Of a DNA stretch of 64,000 nucleotides, positions 36,701 through 48,704 are shown in pieces; the stretch's first letter is position 1, and the number at the start of each line of letters is the position of its first letter. Both the position numbers and the translations under genes were made by a program. This stretch comes from Pohlia nutans (lineage: Eukaryota; Streptophyta; Bryopsida; Bryales; Mniaceae). The notes beneath the pieces were generated by a model, which was not told the origin of the DNA, ran no database searches, and was given only the letters and a program-made list of their open reading frames with translations. The stretch is from contig CM040086.1 of NCBI GenBank assembly GCA_022496805.1, forward strand, positions 14,944,501-15,008,500. Reading direction: 5' to 3'.

Positions 36701-39700
36701 TGCAGATGGTCCTCACCACAAAGCAATGGTGCATCAATCCACTCCTACCTACTTCAGATGCTGGATCTCGGGTATGGAGAAAAATGTCTCCCTGGTCGTA
36801 ATGAGAATATTTCTGCCAATGGCGATGATCTGCAAAGTGGAAACTTTGGAAGTATAGCGGGTCAGAGGGATTCTTTTAGCCCATATTCCGATGGTCTACC
36901 GCACTCTCCATCTCATAGTACGTCTTCGGACTCAAGTCTAGGTACCAGTACCTGGGATAGTGAGAAATCTTCTCAGAAGAACAGAACGTCACCCAGTTAT
37001 GCAGGTGATCCATCTTCGTAGTTCTGTCAATTTCAATTAGTTTGAATTATTGTTGTATAGAATGGCTTTGATTTTTATTATTCGGCCCTTTTTACGCTAG
37101 TAGAAACGTCATAATGTTCTTGTTTCGCTTCAAGTCTACAACCCTTGTTTGGAAGCTCTGTTCAGGTACCAGCGAGGACGAACATGATGTGCATGGTGTT
37201 TTGTATAAGAGGGGTGTTGACGAGTCGGTTTCTTTGGCCCACCTTCTTGATTTAGGTTTGTTTGAAAATGAGGGTCATAATAATATGGCTTTGCGTGAAG
37301 TCTACAGTGGTTCAAGCACAGCCTACACTGTCGGCAAACTTCAACCATTTACAAGCTATGCTTTCCGACTACAGGTATTCATTTGTTGCAAAGATATCAA
37401 AATTTTGTAATATTTGGTCGTACTTTATATGTGTAGTTTAGGAGTGTCCCTGCAGTTATCCCTGGGCAAGTACTTTTGAGTATTACATATTGGTTGCCTT
37501 CAGATGTTTTGAGCATAATGGCTAACGAATTAAGAAGCAGTACTTGATGTATCTTTGAATGTCGGAACCGTCATCTATGATGCTACAATGCCGTTGTTTG
37601 AAATGGTATTCCGATCAATGCAGGCACAAAATGGTGCAGGTTCAAGTGAGTTTAGTGCCTTTTCAATCGTTATGACATCCGCAGCGGCTCCTTGTGCTCC
37701 TTGTCCCCCGGTAGTGGTGGAGACTACGTCGTCATCGTTGACTTTGAGATGGGAGGTTGGTTTCCCTGCCACTGTAGATTCCAGATCAAGAGCAATTTGC
37801 CATGTTCAGTTAAATTTTGTAGGACTAATTCATTTTCTTTGGGTATGTCATGTCTGCAGGTCCCAGATCAAGATAATGGCTCACCTGCGTTTCGATTTAC
37901 CCTTGAAATTCTGAAAGTAAGATCCAACAGAGAAAGTCTGAATGGCCAGAAAAATAAGTCTGCCAAGAAGAGATTGACCAACCTAGATGCTTCAATTCTC
38001 TCGGAGACGACAGTTTGGGAACCCATTTTTGACGGAAATGGTCTGCGGTATGCAACTTGTCATCTTACCTTTGGGAATTCTTTGTTCATTTCATTTGCTC
38101 ACGAGGAATGGATGTGCATGACTGGAAGGATTTGCTGCGGTGAAAGAACAGTCGTTTAGCACTGTTTTGTAACATCTCAGAGGTCAACGGTGTTGGAAAC
38201 ATGCTTTTTCCTGGGTCACCACGTTGTTTAGATGTGAAGGTAGTTAAATTGTGTCACTATGGTTAAAAAGCTGACAAGTATGTGGTTAATAGGTATGAGA
38301 CTTCTGACCTATTGCCTGGGCAAAAGTACACTTACCGGGTGATAGCCCACAATGCATTGGGTACGTCACCTCCAAGTCCAATTGTGGAGGTTACGACGCT
38401 GTCTTCGGCTCCAGGAGCACCGCTACCACCCACTTTTAGCAAAATTACGCCCACCAGCGTGTTCATAAAGTGGTCTTCTCCAGCACGACACAACGGCAAA
38501 CCGGTGACAAGGTAAGCAATTTTTTTGATTAGGGAGTTGATTGAGTCCTTGATACATCGTATCCTTGTTATATCGTATCGATTCCCTATAGGATACTAAA
38601 CAGTCATTCATGTTTGTGGTGGTGGGGGTTATGCATTGAATAGTTTTTTTCTTTCTAATTTGTATAGAAGTTATTTCAAGGGGTCTCTGTGGTCCTTTAC
38701 ATTACTTAATATACAAATATTTTGGCTACTTAACTAATCTCCAACTTCCTGTCAACGTAGTTAACTCGCTTTTAATGCAGTTAACTCATTTTATTGTGAG
38801 AATTTAGCCAGCGGTTTGGAAAGGGTAGAAGGTGTTTTTTAATCACATTATTAGAAGAGCCATTGAGTACTCTCAATCCTTAAGGTGCATAAAGGAAAAG
38901 AATTCAACAATATTTGTAGATTGGTGGGAGCAAGTATAGAAACTCAAATAACTAGATGGTGCTTAACACTAAGTGTTCAGACTGTGGCAATATTTTTTAA
39001 AGGGTACAAAAATAATTTTCTCACCTAAAACAGGGTAGGCATTTACAGACGACTAAAATAGGCACCCTCATATATGTATAGGGGTTGGCTGTTTTTTGTT
39101 TGGATTTTTAAGTCCGCAGCAGAATTAGTTGTCAACTTCGTTCTGTAAGTTGGAATCTCTTATAGGAATGGTTGCTGAAAATATGACGCTGGGGTATCAC
39201 TCGCGACAATTTACAAAATTCTCCTGCAGATCTATCTCTTCCTTAGTTCATTGACACCAACTGCTGACTGGGGTTGTGTGTAGCTACAAGCTTATGATGG
39301 ACGATGGCCAAGGAGGTCCGCTGCGGAAGGTGTTTGAGGGTGGTGCTACATCATACAAGGCCCTGAAGCTTCGGCCAGCTTCAAACTACCGTGTAGCAGT
39401 GCAGGTTCATCTCTTATTTTATTTTTTTGTTTTGAAATGCGTTGTGATTTCCTTGTTTGAAGATCTGAATGAATTTCAGAATAGTTTGTCACTCTAATGT
39501 TTGTGTATTTTTTGTGCTTACAGGCGATTAATTCTCTAGGAGCAAGTGCTTTCAGTGAGGAGGCAGTAGTCGAGTTGCCTTTGGCCCCTCCACCAGCACG
39601 TCCAACCCCTACGGTTGACTTCTATAATGAAGAGACCAAAGCACCGATAATGACGGTGACCAAAGCAATACCATCTGTTCGGGAGCAACTCACAGAGATG

Positions 39701-39829
39701 GTCAACTTCGTGCAAGAGATCAGTAGGAAAGTTCAGGAACCGTGGTCTTTGAAGACACAGCGTTGGGTAGCAGCTGTAGGAGTTTCTGTTACTCTAATTG
39801 CCATAATTGTCAACCTTCTGTATAATTAG
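30733..39829 (+). CDS. FNDC3-like protein: eight fibronectin III domains and a C-terminal membrane anchor, 20 exons
   Basis: Exons: join(30733..31488,31926..32111,32542..32652,32829..32915,33105..33236,33384..33438,33661..33706,33931..34149,34661..34752,35019..35084,35391..35530,36066..36255,36401..36494,36706..37004,37166..37374,37624..37755,37860..38047,38293..38511,39284..39404,39524..39829). This gives 1215 residues with all phases consistent. The first ~210 residues are acidic and Glu-rich. Eight tandem FN3 domains follow, each showing the P.(P/A)P start, a W on strand B (ITLSW, LKVKW, MIVGW, IVVTW, IVLGW, ISLRW, LTLRW, VFIKW), an L.P...Y.(F/V)RV block and N..G.S. Domain 6 has a long Ser-rich loop in exon 14. 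The last ~20 residues (WVAAVGVSVTLIAIIV) form a tail anchor. Length, repeat series and tail anchor resemble animal FNDC3A/B. Function is unknown here; a membrane-attached scaffold is inferred. AATAAA lies at 40230-40235. Confidence 0.85.
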
Positions 39830-40568
39830 GATAGAACCTTTCTCAGGGGAAGGGGACATTTATCCCTTTACATAGAAGCCCCCAAGCTCCCACCAGATCT
39901 TTCTCGCTTACTCCCTCAGCGGAGCAGAAAGCCTGCTCACGTGAGGTGTGGGGAATTACGAAGAGTTACATACATTCATGGTCAAGATCCTGTTAAGATG
40001 CAGGGTGTATTCATCGAAGATTCTGGCCCGATTTGTCTCGGAACAAAGGGTACTGCTTATATTCTGGTATGTTAAGGTAAACATTTAGCTTCATGCACAT
40101 AGATTCAAAAATTAAAAATTTCTATCAATTTTTTACCGTCCTCATTTCTAGTCGCGCATGCCTGCTCCGTGGAGAAGGCACTCTGCGTAGGCTTCGACTG
40201 TATTGACTGATCCACTCTTATATTTTTGAAATAAAGACCCAGCACTGTGTTGGCTGAATAATACTGCAGTATTCTGCAAGTGTTTCAACAAGAATTTGTA
40301 CTTCTAAACGCCCCATCTTTCCTGTAATTGCTGCTTTCAGCTTTCCGTTTTGTCAGTTATGCTTCTGTGAAGATGTTTGACATTGTAGAGATCTATATCA
40401 ATAGGTACAACTTATCATGGTGGTTGTCTATCTGTGAAGCTACCTCTCCAGAAATGGTGGCGGGGCGTTCATCAGCTGGAGAGTGAGACAAAAAGGCTAG
40501 TCTGTTTCAATTTCAATCGTCTCTAGGGTACACCATCTATACAAGGTACTGAACTCTGCCTCTTCTAC
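39830..40568. other. Convergent intergenic region (3' UTRs)
   Basis: Lies between the stop codons of the FN3 gene (+) and the coiled-coil gene (-). AATAAA at 40230-40235 could serve the FN3 transcript. No other feature seen. Confidence 0.5.
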
Positions 40569-43000
40569 TTAGTCTGCATCCGGGATACCTTCGGGATAGA
40601 ACAAATGCGCATGTCCACGGTTTCGACTCCCTTGGCTTGAATCCGTGTCCAGAGTGGCAGCAAACATGTATTCAGAGGTGGGAGGGAAGGACGAGGAGGA
40701 CATGGAGGACAAGGAGGAGGTGGGTGGGAAGGTGGAAATGGACGTGTCGTAGTGAACGGCGCTGAGGACGTTATGCAAGACTTGGGCATCTCGGAAGGTG
40801 GTGATGTCGTATGACCTCCCATCTCTTTTGCACGTCAGAAAGGACTCGAGCTCGACCCGCATGGTGTCCAAGGCGGCGCTCTTGGTCTCCAGAGCTAGAC
40901 TCGCTTCACCCAGCTTCATCTTAACGCGCTCCTCCCGAAAGGCCTCCGCTAGCTGCAGCATGCGCCGCTCCTCTTCCAGCGCCTCCCGCATCTGCAATGC
41001 TCGGAAAATACCGACAGTTAGTGTAAAATGATCCGGTTGATTTTTCTAAAGACGGGAGTTATCCTTAAAGTCCATCAAATTTTGAAGAAGATACCATGAA
41101 TTTCTCTTTATTATACTCTTATTTCTTCACTCCAAATAGTTAAAAGGTGTGGAAGATCTTGGTGGTTTATCATTATGAGGTGTGTAAGAGGTGTGTAAGA
41201 GCTCGGTGGTCTTCAAAGTTTTCAAAAGTTTTTTTAGCTCCTTTCTTGGTGTTGAAAAACTTTTGAAGACCACCAAGCTCTTACACACCTCTTACACACC
41301 TAATAATGATAGACCACCAAAATCTTCCACACCTTTTAACTATTTGGAGTGAACAAATAAGAATATAATAAAGCAAAATTCTTTGTAGATTCATCAAACT
41401 CAAGGTGACTTTAAGGATAACTCTAGGATCCTGGCTGCTTTTGCTTGAATGTTTCCCGAGCATTGCGCACCTGCTCTGACTGGCGCTTCAGCTCTTCCAC
41501 CTCGGCCTTGTCGTTGCCCGTCTCCTGGGCCAGCTCGTGGCACATCTCCTGCATCAGCTGCCGGGCCTGGCGCTCACTCTCGAGCTCTTGGAGAGCTTTG
41601 GCCGTCGCCGTCTGGGCCTCCGTGAGCTCCTTCGTCAGCCTCCGGTTGGCACTTTCCAGTCTCTGATTGGCGAACCGCTTCTCCTCCAACTCCTCCTTCA
41701 TCGATTGCACTGCCGCTTTGACCCTCTCCTCCGCTTTCACCTTCCAGCTCTTCTTCTCTTCCGAAAACCGGCTCATGAGGCCCTCCACCTCGCGCCGCGC
41801 GATCCTTTGCGGGAGCTCCAGCTCCCTCACCCGCGCGTGCGCTTGCATCAACTGGGCATGCAATGCCGTTGTCAATCTCAGGCTGGAGTTGTGCTGCTCC
41901 TCGAGCATGCGGATTTGACTGAACACCTTCAGCAGCTCATTCGACGTTGTGCTGTTTTCTGAATCAATGTAGTCGCCCTTCCCTTTCGTTGCGAACAGGG
42001 GATAAGGTATGTGTCTTGGCCTATCAACCTGCCATTTGTTGTCATACCAGTAGGTAAAATTCAGTATGAGCTTTCCAAATTTAGTTAGAAGTTTCGGGAG
42101 ATTTACAGAGATCTTTTGGTACAAGAGAAAAATCTGTTGAGGTCAAATATTTATCACTAATTATGAATTTCTTATGCAAGTTCAAAGTCGGAGGTTGTAG
42201 ACCACTTTAACTGACAATAGACAACCCCATTTCCATTTAACTAGGCATTTAGCGTACACGACTTCTAACAAGCGTATGAATATATGAGTTCCTGTTGGAA
42301 ATGGGATCAAGTCCTTTTTGGTTTTAGTATCCTCTACCTCGATCGGAGCTCACCAATGGAAATTCCCTAGAATGATACTTGTGAATTTTAAAAGGTATTA
42401 ACACTAAGTACGAATCTGAAGACATTACTTACCAAAGTGGGAGAGGGAGCATGAGCAGAATCGTCGTCTATCTCCACGCTGGTTCTGGTCAACAACCTTT
42501 GAAGGCTTCCTGTCTGGTGCAGCAGCAAAACTGACTACATCAATCAAATGGATTTAAACCGACAGTCGTGAAAACCTCACAAAACTTGTGATGGCTTGAT
42601 GGTTGCGATGTTTGGATGCCAGGCAACGAACCTTCAAATGGCGATGGGTGGCCGACTTGCAGTTGGAAGGGGTTCCAGAGAGGATGTAGTCAGGCTGCGA
42701 AAAGGGACTGGCGTTCACGTCTGAAGGAGCAGCGCCAAGTGGAGATGATTTGTCGGGGATCCAATTGAGGCAAGCAGGAAGTGGAAGGTCTTGAAGCTCC
42801 CACAACGACGCTGCCAGTTTTCGTGCGGACGGTGAAGGAGCTGCCAAAGGGGGTGTCGCCATAGGTATCGCTGCTTCATAGAGCTGGTAATCACTGAACG
42901 TTTGCTTCCACCTGGGCACCGGCGTCGTCGGCGTCGCCGATCGTCGGCCCATCACGGTCCGGTTCATTCGCTTTCGTGGTCTCTCACGCCTGTTGTTCAT
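40569..43000 (-). CDS. Plant-type coiled-coil protein (At5g41620 / BRANCHLESS TRICHOMES-like family), 4 exons
   Basis: Coding exons: complement(join(40569..40991,41471..42028,42433..42513,42632..43000)), 476 residues, all introns phase 0 and GT-AG. The N-terminus is basic, then the family motif SARKLAASLWEL lies at residues 58-69. A linker with TGSLQRLL follows (exon 2), then a long coiled coil from about 165 to 375 with the conserved run ELLKVFSQIRMLEEQH, AAVQSMKEELEEKR, RLTKELTEAQ, SERQARQLMQEMCHELA and EERVKMKLGEA. The C-terminus is Ser-rich. In Arabidopsis relatives act in cell shape and cytoskeleton-linked growth (BLT in trichome branching); the molecular role here is inferred. The third intron (40992-41470) carries a foldback MITE whose end lies about 46 bp from the exon 3 donor. 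Confidence 0.82.
41055..41424. mobile_element. Foldback MITE in intron 3 of the coiled-coil gene
   Basis: Left arm (41055-41227) and right arm (41253-41424) are reverse complements over about 170 bp each: GAGTTATCCTTAAAGT / ACTTTAAGGATAACTC at the ends, ACACACCTCTTACACACC in the middle. The loop is only about 25 bp. The terminal sequence resembles family B (GAGTTATTTGTAAAGTCC), so the two are probably related. Confidence 0.8.
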
Positions 43001-45284
43001 TACTACTCCAATTCACTTCTTCCTTTTCTGCACCTCTCGATCTATCTCATGAAACTCCCATGATTGTCTCTCAATCACCCTTTCTTTCCATGAAGTGGAT
43101 TCTCTTCCAAACTTATTAACCAGTGTAATATCTCCCCTTCTACAGAGAAAGCCCTACTGATCGAGCCGTTCCATAGCCAGGGTGGGTCAATGCCATTTGA
43201 CCCTCTGCAATAAGTCTGTAAATAAGTCTGTCAATCTGGCCAATTCTCTCTACCGCCACCTTGAATTAGAACGAGTTGAGATTGTTACCCCACTCAAAAC
43301 TTACAACGAAACCCCTCCCCAGGCTACAAAATCTGAGAAGCTGGATGTAATCATGGCCAGGGGCTTCAGCCAAGGCAGACACAGGTACCACTCCAACTTC
43401 AATCACTGCTGCTAATATTAACCATGGTCGCAACATCCAGGCACTCTTGATCTACTGCACAGAAATAGCTGCAAAGACATGAAATCTATTATAGACTCCT
43501 GTGTGGTGGATTGAAATATCAGATGACCTAGTACTTACTTCTCCTGAAATCCCGCAATCAAAGTGAAGGAGCCAGGAATCTGCGTCATGATCCAAAGGGG
43601 CAGGAGTAGAAGTGTCGGAGACGGCAATCAGCCGGCCACGTCAGCCTTCGATGGAGCTAGCAAGTTGGTCGGAGCTAGCAAGATGGTAAGTTAACTGCAC
43701 GTGCAACTCTTCTGTTATAACTTAGATGCCGAAGAATTTCCACAACAACGAAGCCGAAAGCAAGTGTGGAGAACTGGAGACGACGACGACAACGACTGGG
43801 TTTGAAATGAAAGTACCACCCCTGATTAGGATATTCTTATCATGTGTGTTAGGACATGATGATTGGTGATTCTCTCGGGGTCTGGTGGAGCCCTGCCACG
43901 CCGACCATGATGCCCGTTTGTTGCGTACGGAACAATTCACAAGGTCATCCGGAACAGTGCGTTTGTCCCTTCCCCGGCTTCAAGACTCACTCCCAGATTC
44001 AACACCAGATTCTTGCTTTGGCAGTGAGCCCTTCTCATCCTTTGCTTTTGCTCTTGACATGGACAAGTGAAACAGTGTGTGACTGACTTGGGTGGCTCAG
44101 TTGTCAAACTGTCTGCATTTTTTATTAATTTTTTATTTGCTAATCTTGATTAAGATTGTCATGCACAGTGATCTCAGAACCACTTTATGACATTTAGAAC
44201 ATTATGCGACCTCCCACATAAATGGTGTCTACTTTTGCTACCCAGTGCATACAATACTCACGATACCTCTATAATATCCGGCAATACCCTTGATATATTT
44301 AGGTGATACCATGATGATATCCGCACATATGACCTCACGAAGTTGCTACATATTTATGTCATGATGAGCATTCTCGCTACGTTTCAATTTTTTTTCAATT
44401 TTTTCTTTTGTATGTTTAGCGACCCCATGTTTTTCTTAGAAATCCAGCTAATTTTAGCCAGTTTTGAGATCACTGGTCATGCATGCAAGTTATGTGCGTG
44501 TGTACAACATGCACGATAGTCTTTTGATTGGGTGCCAGTCCTTTTGTTGCACGTAGGTGTTGAATGTGTCAGTGACGCTTTCTCTTTCTTTTTGTGGAGG
44601 ATCTTTGAGGCACGCCATTGGCTATTGATTTAACACACCATGTCAACTGCCATTTTCTGTTGGTTCAATAGCCAGGAGAAAATAGAAAAGACTACTTGAA
44701 TACATGTGACTTTTATAATTTTTGAGGTTTGCTTCGAAAGAAAAATTGTGAGTTTTTTCATTTAGTTACTATGATAAATATCAAAAAAATTACATCGTTA
44801 ATTTTAAATCAATTTACAAGCTAAAAACTTGAAAATTCATTAAAATTATATGTTCCATTGGAATGATTGGTTTCCGTGAATATTTACATCACGTGGTGAA
44901 GAGGTGCAAAATTTTAAATGATTTCTTTGAGTTTCAAAACCCATTTTGACTTGGATTATTTATTTATTTCATTTATAAAAAAAAGTGTGTGGCCTTGAAT
45001 TCCATACAATACATGAAAATACACAAATACCTGAATTTTTAGTCGTTTTGTTTGTGATGTCATTTTCACATGTATTTTTCACTTACGTAAAAAGTATTAC
45101 TTTGATGTTTTTGAGTACTTTGATGAATGTCACGATATTTTGGACTTCTCTACATTGTGTATAGTTGGCGTGCTCCTTCACGATTTCTAAAAATGTTTTC
45201 TGCATTCAAATGATTAGAATGAGGCACTTCTAAAAATATATTTTTTTGATAGAATATTGTGTAAATCTTTGTTATAATTTTAAC
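43001..45284. other. Upstream region of the coiled-coil gene and AT-rich intergenic DNA
   Basis: The first ~1 kb has mixed composition and would hold the coiled-coil gene promoter; open frames near 43.7-44.1 kb lack recognisable features. From about 44100 the sequence becomes A/T-rich with no gene seen. Confidence 0.35.
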
Positions 45285-45730
45285 TATGTATCATTAGATT
45301 CTTTTATTGAATGTGCATGCTAAGATTTCAGTGTGAAAGTGCTTTTGAAAACCAATCACAACAAACTCTATTCACAAATTGTCAGTATCTTATTTATATG
45401 TTAAGTTTCAAATTTTATACATAAATATTAGTGATAGCAATTATAAATCTAACCGTATGAATAGAATCTAAAATTCACAATGTAAAACTTTTATTCATAC
45501 ATCAAGTTCAAAATATCCCTCTTAGTTACATTCTATAAGATATCTTTGAAATTTTCCAAAGGTGAAGAAGGGTGAGGATGTTTTGGGGTTAATTTTATGA
45601 ATTTGATTCGTTTTGAACTAAGATCTTAGAAATTTTTAGTGGAAAAGAGTGGCATGAAATGAGGCATAAATTTTTCACAAATCATCCCCTTTCTAATCAG
45701 ATCACATATGCATGAAGTTATCTTGCCATA
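45285..45730. repeat. Family E MITE remnants, rearranged
   Basis: 45285-45592 is the reverse complement of the first part of 48126-48704 and ends in GGGGTTAA. 45593-45730 carries the ATGAAATGAGGCAT..CACAAATCATCCCC segment in the opposite relative orientation. Two broken copies, or one rearranged copy. Confidence 0.55.
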
Positions 45731-46060
45731 CAATTTTGTAGTAATTATTTTTTTATTTGAAATGGATGGTAAATGGTACCATTGTGAGAAGAGAGTTGGT
45801 CTCAATGTACGGGGAGGATCCGGTACTGTAAAATCAGTCCAACAAAATTGCCAAATTACCGGTTAAAACTCATAATTTTAGACTAAAATCCAAATACATT
45901 TTGTGATACTTAGGTGCTACATAGATGACACATATGTAATAACCGGATGAGCTCTTGTCTAAAACCAGTTGCTTTTGTAAAATATTGGCTTTTCGCTGGT
46001 TCTCTTTGAAAACTCCCTGTTCAGTGGTTGGTCTGCTTTTGAGGACGCGTCCATGACATA

Positions 46061-47688
46061 CAGTGACTGCCAAAACTGAGTACGAACACAGCTTACTGAA
46101 ATTTAACAAACAATGTAGGGAAATTGGATGCGTCAAAAATGAAACCATAAATTGCACAGGATTACCATTGCAATCAGTCATACTTCCATGGGGATTGAAG
46201 TCTATTACACACATGTATGCATGTTAAAAAAAAAGTAAAGTGAAGTTCAGTCCAAAACTCAGTTTTGCTCACATTAGCTGGAACAAAGTTAAAAATTTGT
46301 CCACCTACCCTTAGCAACTATAACAGCTGCAATGCGCTTAAGCATGCTTTTATACAAGTTCTTACACTCACTGGGAGTAATTGAAGCCCAACAATCCTCA
46401 ACACGCTCCCACAATTCTAACATTCCTTTGGGAGGTCTCTCATATTGGTTGAGTCGACGTTTTAAAGTTGCCCACAAATGTTCGATCGGATTCAAGTCTG
46501 GAGATTGCGCCGGCCACTTCAAAAGAGTGAATTCTTGCGAATTCAGCCAACGGCGCACACTCTTGGATGTATGCTTTGGGTCATTATCCTGTTGAAAAAT
46601 CAAATTGGCAGGATCTAGATTGTATGTATGCAGTGTATGAACCAGTTCTCGCTCTAAAATTTCTCTATACATGTACTGATCCATTCTTCCCTCAATCCTA
46701 CACATCATACCAAGGCCACTCGGAGTCATGCAACCCCACATCATCACTCCCCCACCTCCAAAGTTGACAGTTTGTTGCACCATTCCAGCACTTCTACTCT
46801 GTCCATCACGAAACCAACACCAACTGCGACCATCAGAGTAAAATCGGTTGATTTTTGTTTCATCAGAAAATACTACACAATCCCAATCATCATCAGTCCA
46901 ATGGCAATGACGTCTAGCAAATTCTAATTGTCCTTTAATTTGAAGAAGTGTGAGCTTTGGTTTCTTTTGCTTCACTTCACATTTCAAACCTGCTTTTCGT
47001 AACATTCTCCTCACAGTACTATCACTCATACCAACATGAAGCTCCTCTCAAGTAATTTCCAACTTTGTGTGCAGTTTCTAAGCCACCTATAGTGATTTCT
47101 CTCACACAAGCCCTGCGATCAGCTGCACTGTACACCTATGGCCTGCCACCAAAACTGCGATTCACATCACTCAACTCACTCAAATGTTGCTTACGAAATT
47201 GTGCAACCCAACTTTGGGATACTTGTAAGTCTCTAGCAACATTTCTAGTACTTTCACCCCTCCTCAACTTTTCTAAAGTAGCTTCTTCTATCTGCTTTCT
47301 ATCAACAACAGAGAGAGACCTTAATGAAACCATTTTGCTCAATTTGCATACATGATGTGCACTGAATAGGGACACAATTATAAATGTGAAGGCCAAGAAC
47401 ATGCCCATCCAAAAAAATAGACCCAGAAAACCACTTGTGCATGTCAAATTTGTAGCATTCACCGCGTAATCCAAGTGTGAGCATAACTGAGTTTTAGAGC
47501 TAATTTACTTTGATCTATATCTTTCTCAAATCATTTTGCATTGCTGGACTTGTAATTTGGTAGCCACATCATTTACTTGAATGTATACTTGTGCCGTCAA
47601 CTGATTTGGCATTAAATGCAGTAAATTATAAAATATGAATGGCTAAAGGTAGACTAAGCTATTTCGTACTCAGTTTTGACAGTCACTG
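46061..47688 (-). mobile_element. Tc1-type DNA transposon, 1628 bp
   Basis: Terminal inverted repeats are CAGTGACTGCCAAAACTGAG and its near complement CTCAGTTTTGACAGTCACTG, with a TA on each side (46059-46060 and 47689-47690), the Tc1/mariner target duplication. Length and one internal transposase gene fit a typical Tc1 element. The ends are well conserved, so the insertion is fairly recent although the gene is broken. Confidence 0.92.
46289..47333 (-). pseudogene. Tc1 transposase (DD34E), inactivated
   Basis: The N-terminal part (from ATG at 47333) has a helix-turn-helix DNA-binding region (RRGESTRNVARDLQVSQSW). The catalytic part has VVFSDET (first Asp), FQQDNDPKHTS (second Asp) and SPDLNPIEHLW (Glu), with 34 residues between the second Asp and the Glu. 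The two parts are split by a TAG just after FGGRP (near 47135) and by a one-base frame change near 47045, so no full transposase is made. The enzyme would cut and paste the element at TA sites. Confidence 0.88.
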
Positions 47689-47757
47689 TAAGCTCAACTG
47701 TCCACTTTGACCATTTCTGAAGCAGTGGTCCAGAAGGTAAAATTTCCATTGGATAAG

Positions 47758-48096
47758 TTAACCCTTAAACGTCAAAGCAAGCCCCACGGGCTTAGTATAA
47801 AGGAATAATTGGAGATAAAATGTAGATTTTCTCAACCAAATCAAGCGAGACTTGTTGCGTTGAAAAGCTACTGAAAAAACGATCTAGATTCCAAATTTTC
47901 GCCTCATTTGAGAGATTGAGGAATCGTTGGTAAGCAATCAAAGTTATCAAATTGAACAAGTTTTGAGGTTGGGGCAGCTGAAGTTCAGCAGTGCTAGAGT
48001 GCTAGCCAGCAGTGCATTGCAGAGCCGTTTTTGCAAAAAATAAAATAAAATAAAATAAATAAATTTTGAAAGGCCCTCTTGACGATGAAGGGTTAA
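47758..48096. mobile_element. piggyBac-like MITE, 339 bp
   Basis: TTAACCCTTAAACGTCAA at the left and TTGACGATGAAGGGTTAA at the right. Non-coding; contains an AAATAAAATAAAATAAA run near the right end. Confidence 0.75.
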
Positions 48097-48125
48097 GCAG
48101 TTTTCTAAACTGGGGATAACTTTGT

Positions 48126-48704
48126 TTAACCCCTAAATGCGTAGTCTCCAAATTCAGCAGTTTTACAAAGATGCATTATAAAATGCAACTAAGAGGGATA
48201 TTCTGAACTTTTGAACTTGATATATGAATGAAAGTTGTACATTATGAATTTTAGAGTCTATCCATACAGTTAGATTTATGATTGCTATTACCAATAATTT
48301 TGTATAAAATTTGAAACTTGAAATTCAAATGTATTTTGTAATTCAATTACAAATAAGATATTGACAATCTATGGATGAAATTTATTGTGATTGGTTAGAA
48401 TGTAATTCTCTAATTGTAGTGATTTTTGGAGATTTTTTGGTTGCTTAATTTTATGAGTTGACTTTTTTAGAGCACTTTCACATTGAAATCTTCAAAATTT
48501 TGGGTGAATCACTACAACATGAAATGAGGCATAAAATTTTCACAAATCATCCCCTTTCTAATTGGATCACATACGCACAAAACTAACTTCCCGTAGAATC
48601 TACTGTAAAAATTCCACACTGCAAAAAGTGCATGACGGATGAGAAATTTTGGATGAAATCTGTACATCGTTCAGAAAATGGGCCCTTAGGCAGTTAGGGA
48701 TCAA
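48126..48704. mobile_element. piggyBac-like MITE (family E)
   Basis: The left end TTAACCCCTAAATGCGTAG is clear. The right end (GGCAGTTAGGGATCAA) is degraded. The interior matches 63573-63977 in reverse, and remnants at 10.2-11.7 kb and 45.3-45.7 kb. Confidence 0.6.

Noticed and set aside
41445..41962. Plus-strand open frames over the coiled-coil gene
   Set aside because: They are antisense shadows of exon 3 of the minus-strand gene.
43856..44086. 76-codon open frame
   Set aside because: Short, no recognisable features and no splice context linking it to a neighbour.
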